Below are positions 61,561 to 64,000 of a stretch of DNA of 64,000 nt, in pieces. The notes under the pieces were generated by a model that did not search any database, was not told the origin of the DNA, and saw only the letters and a list, made by a program, of their open reading frames with translations. The position numbers were made by a program, and so were the translations under genes. Within the stretch, counting starts at the first letter, position 1. Each line of letters opens with the position of its first letter. This DNA is from Roseiflexus castenholzii DSM 13941 (lineage in GTDB: Bacteria > Chloroflexota > Chloroflexia > Chloroflexales > Roseiflexaceae), in the NCBI RefSeq assembly GCF_000017805.1, contig NC_009767.1:2914001-2978000 (forward strand). Direction: 5' to 3'.

Positions 61561-62274
61561 ATGCCCCTTCGCATCCTTGCTTTCGCCGGCGTGTGCCTGC
61601 TCCTCGCCGGCATCATTCCTGTCGTCAGGGCGCAGAACGACACCCACACCGTGTACCTGCCGCTTGTTGTCCGTGATGCACAGTATCGCACCGGCGAAGG
61701 AACCTACTACGCCGCCGACGGCACGGGCAACTGCATGTTCGACCCGTCGCCGCACGACCTGATGGTTGCGGCAATGAACCACATCGACTACGACAACGCA
61801 GCGCTCTGTGGCGCCTTTATCGAGGTCATCGGACCGAAGGGAAGCGTGACGGTGCGCATCGTCGACCGTTGCCCGGAGTGCGCCCGAGGCGATGTCGATA
61901 TGAGTCCACAGGCATTCGAGCGGATCGCCGATCTATCCGCCGGGCGCGTCCCCATCCGCTGGCGCATCGTCAGCCCCAACCTCGCCGGACCCATTGCGTA
62001 TCGCTTCAAGGAAGGCAGCAATCAGTGGTGGACGGCAGTGCAGATCCGCAATCACCGCAATCCTGTCGCGCGGTTCGAGTATTTGCGCGCCGACGGCCAG
62101 TGGCAAACCGTGCCACGCCAGATGTACAACTACTTCGTGGCGAGCAGCGGCATGGGACCGGGACCCTACACCTTTCGCGTCACTGACATGTACGGCAACG
62201 TGCTGACCGACACGGACATCCCCTTCGTTGAAGGCGGCGTGATCAACGGCGCAGCGCAGTTTCCGCCGCCCTGA
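61561..62274 (+). CDS. Bacterial expansin (EXLX-type) with signal peptide
   Basis: 237 aa from ATG 61561, with AGGAG upstream. A signal peptide (about 1-24) is followed by a double-psi beta-barrel (GEGTYYAADGTGNCMFDPSP...VTVRIVDRCPECARGDVDMSPQAFERIADLSAGRVPIRWRIV) and a C-terminal CBM63-like domain. The latter keeps the aromatic surface of BsEXLX1 type expansins (SNQWWTAVQIRNHRNPVARFEY, RQMYNYFV). Expansins loosen cellulose-containing walls without hydrolysis. This is unusual in a phototrophic mat organism and could act on neighbours' or its own sheath polysaccharide. Confidence 0.88.
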   Translation: MPLRILAFAGVCLLLAGIIPVVRAQNDTHTVYLPLVVRDAQYRTGEGTYYAADGTGNCMFDPSPHDLMVAAMNHIDYDNAALCGAFIEVIGPKGSVTVRIVDRCPECARGDVDMSPQAFERIADLSAGRVPIRWRIVSPNLAGPIAYRFKEGSNQWWTAVQIRNHRNPVARFEYLRADGQWQTVPRQMYNYFVASSGMGPGPYTFRVTDMYGNVLTDTDIPFVEGGVINGAAQFPPP

Positions 62275-62315
62275 ATTTCCTCGTGTTCTTTGTGCACTTT
62301 GCAACAAAAAAGGAG

Positions 62316-62321
62316 TATAAT
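62316..62321 (+). promoter_or_regulatory. Candidate -10 box of the 2-oxoacid oxidoreductase gene
   Basis: TATAAT at 62316-62321 in an AT-rich patch after the expansin gene. The -35 region is weak (TGCACT at 62293-62298 with a 17-bp spacer). A transcript would carry a leader of about 200 nt before ATG 62530. Confidence 0.4.
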
Positions 62322-62431
62322 ATCGTTGATATTGGACAGAAATCGCTGATTCTGCGTCTCCGCGGCACAGAAATGGTCTCATAACGCATGGAACGCCATC
62401 ATACATCCGGCCATGACGGCCTGTGGTTTGG

Positions 62432-62477
62432 GGGTGATCGAAGACCGCCACGTTGGGGCGACCTTCATCACCCTTTT
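62432..62477 (+). terminator. Leader hairpin with U tract before the 2-oxoacid oxidoreductase gene
   Basis: GGGTGAT (62432-62438) pairs with ATCACCC (62467-62473), then GAAG (62440-62443) with CTTC (62463-62466), then CGCC (62446-62449) with GGCG (62457-62460), loop 7 nt, followed by TTTT (62474-62477). This is an intrinsic-terminator shape inside the 5' leader, about 50 bp upstream of the start codon, and suggests attenuation of the following gene. Confidence 0.6.
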
Positions 62478-62529
62478 GTATCGGCACGAGGCTGGCGCTT
62501 CGCTTGCCTCCCACCTTTGGAGAGCACCT

Positions 62530-64000
62530 ATGATACAAATGCCCGACACTGAAATCCAGCCACGTCCGCTTGATCGCCCGGCATCCGAACCTATCGTGAA
62601 CGACTTTTCGATCGTCGCAGCGACGGTCAACGGTTCGGGCAGCCAGACGGCGAACAATGTGCTGATGCGCGCCATCTTCAAGATGGGTGTGCCGGTCAGC
62701 GGCAAGAACCTCTTTCCATCGAACATTCAAGGGCTGCCGACCTGGTTCACCATTCGCGTCAGCAAAGATGGCTACACAGCCCGGCGTGAGACGACCGAAA
62801 TCCTGGTTGCCTTCAATCAGCGCACTGCCGATGAGGACCTGGCATCGCTCGTTCCCGGCGGCGTCTGCGTTCATCCGAACGATATTACTTTCACCAATCC
62901 GCGTTCCGATGTTTCGTTCTATCCGCTGCCGGTGCGCGACCTGGTCAAACAATCCGGTGTGGATGCAAAACTGCGTGATTACATCGCCAATATGGTCTAT
63001 GTCGGCGCTTTGGCGGAACTGCTGAGCATCGACATGAACGAGATCAAAGCGGCGCTCGAACGCCATTTCAAAGGCAAAGCCAAACCGGTCAGTCTGAATT
63101 ATGGCGTTGTAGTTGCGGCTGCCGAATGGGTGCGCGCCAACCTGCCGAAGACCGATCGGTTCCAGGTAGCGCCGATGGACAAAACGCAAGGTCTGATCCT
63201 GGTCGATGGGAATACTGCCGCAGCATTCGGCGCACTGATGGGGGGAATGACCGTGTGCGCCTGGTACCCGATCACTCCCTCGACTAGCCTGGTTGATGCC
63301 ATGACCGAACTAGCGCCAATCCTGCGCGCCGATCCTGAGACGAATACAACGACCTATGCCATTATCCAGACGGAGGACGAAATCGCGGCTGCCGGGATCG
63401 TGGTCGGTGCGGGATGGGCAGGCGCGCGCGCGATGACCGCCACCTCCGGTCCGGGTCTATCGCTTATGAATGAGTTCGTGAGCCTGGCATACTTTGCCGA
63501 GGTTCCCTGTGTCATCTGGGATGTGCAGCGCATGGGACCGAGCACCGGTCTGCCGACCCGCACCTCGCAGGGCGATGTTCTGTCTGCCTACTACATGGGG
63601 CATGGCGATACCCATCATGTCATCCTGTTCCCCGGCAGCATGATCGAGTGCTTCGAGTTTGGCTATCTGGCGTTCGACCTGGCGGAGCGCTTGCAGACTC
63701 CGGTGTTGGTGTTGAGCGATCTCGATCTGGGTATGAACAACTGGATGTCCGAGCCGTTCACCTATCCCGATAGACCGCTTGACCGCGGCAAGGTGCTGAG
63801 CGCTGATGAGTTGGAGAAATTCAAGGATTGGGGACGCTACAAGGATATCGACGGCGATGGGATCCCCTATCGCACGTTGCCGGGCAATCCCAACCCGCGC
63901 GCGGCATACCTGGCGCGTGGCACCGGGCACAATGAATACGCGATCTATAGCGAACGCCCACAGGACTGGCAGAGAAATCTGGATCGCCTGACGCGCAAGC
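62530..64000 (+). CDS. korA: 2-oxoacid:acceptor oxidoreductase subunit alpha (right-truncated by window)
   Basis: Open from ATG 62530 (GGAG upstream) to the window end, 490 codons so far. The N-terminal 200 residues are a gamma-type domain (FSIVAATVNGSGSQTANNVLMRAIFKMGVPVSGKNLFPSNIQG), fused to the alpha pyrimidine-binding domain (LILVDGNTAAAFGALMGGMTVCAWYPITPSTSLVDAM, EDEIAAAGIVVGAGWAGARAMTATSGPG), as in KorA/VorB-type fused ferredoxin oxidoreductases. These enzymes convert 2-oxoglutarate or related 2-oxoacids to acyl-CoA with ferredoxin, relevant to anaerobic carbon metabolism. The beta subunit is presumably just beyond the edge. Confidence 0.93.
   Translation, partial: MIQMPDTEIQPRPLDRPASEPIVNDFSIVAATVNGSGSQTANNVLMRAIFKMGVPVSGKNLFPSNIQGLPTWFTIRVSKDGYTARRETTEILVAFNQRTADEDLASLVPGGVCVHPNDITFTNPRSDVSFYPLPVRDLVKQSGVDAKLRDYIANMVYVGALAELLSIDMNEIKAALERHFKGKAKPVSLNYGVVVAAAEWVRANLPKTDRFQVAPMDKTQGLILVDGNTAAAFGALMGGMTVCAWYPITPSTSLVDAMTELAPILRADPETNTTTYAIIQTEDEIAAAGIVVGAGWAGARAMTATSGPGLSLMNEFVSLAYFAEVPCVIWDVQRMGPSTGLPTRTSQGDVLSAYYMGHGDTHHVILFPGSMIECFEFGYLAFDLAERLQTPVLVLSDLDLGMNNWMSEPFTYPDRPLDRGKVLSADELEKFKDWGRYKDIDGDGIPYRTLPGNPNPRAAYLARGTGHNEYAIYSERPQDWQRNLDRLTRK

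Noticed and set aside
61933..63189. 418-codon minus-strand ORF
   Set aside because: Spans antisense of the expansin gene and the korA start, which are clearly coding on the plus strand.

Overview
The window looks like chromosomal DNA of a Roseiflexus-type filamentous anoxygenic phototroph (phylum Chloroflexota). This is inferred from the high GC content, the strong GC3 bias that produces long antisense ORFs, the many lipoproteins with Thr/Pro/Ala-rich stalks, the Chloroflexota-style receptor kinases with extracytoplasmic domains, the split glycine decarboxylase, and the repeat-filled gaps between genes. No database search was run. No rRNA, tRNA, phage or complete IS element was seen.

Layout. 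1-5 kb: a frame-disrupted partial gene, a two-gene sodium/solute symporter unit (DUF4212 plus VC_2705-type permease) and a CPA2 antiporter. 5-12 kb, mostly minus strand: an HExxH metalloprotease, two small paralogues, an 870-codon degenerate SF2-helicase-like protein, an MmpS-like stalk protein and a lipoprotein. 12-19 kb: a C-terminal subtilase remnant, an intact 1115-aa secreted subtilase and a second lipoprotein of the same family. 19-28 kb: an NDH-2 gene and a clostripain-family gene, both lacking their 5' ends and meeting head to head at one breakpoint, then a membrane Ser/Thr kinase, a lipoprotein and a two-domain glyoxalase/dioxygenase.

28-34.6 kb is the glycine cleavage locus on the minus strand (gcvT-gcvH-gcvPA-[APH-fold pseudokinase]-gcvPB), headed by a tandem glycine riboswitch with an intrinsic terminator. 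34.6-41 kb is a signalling cluster: a HEAT-repeat protein and a tail-anchored response regulator with a RodZ-type HTH, divergent from a second Ser/Thr kinase. 41-49 kb holds a queuosine-tRNA mannosyltransferase-like protein, a DUF3048 lipoprotein, the dnaX-ybaB-recR operon, a Uma2 nuclease with a repetitive coiled coil, and a DUF4349 protein.

49.3-59.2 kb is a coherent catabolic locus: a FadR/GntR regulator, a complete Liv-type ABC importer with a KynB-like cyclase inserted between its permease and ATPase genes, a beta-keto acid cleavage enzyme (DUF849), a TIM-barrel isomerase, and a divergent glutamate-semialdehyde dehydrogenase. I cannot name the substrate; this is the best candidate in the window for an undescribed pathway. 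59.9-64 kb: an M32 carboxypeptidase, a bacterial expansin, and a 2-oxoacid:acceptor oxidoreductase alpha subunit that runs off the right edge and is preceded by a strong terminator-like leader hairpin.

The most distinctive non-coding signal is a dispersed 110-290 bp element with ATACCAATGAC terminal inverted repeats and a variable number of internal 22-bp units. There are eight copies or fragments, and full copies often fill the gap between convergent genes and supply part of the neighbouring stop codon. A second palindromic family built on GGTCTGAGACC also lies at gene ends.
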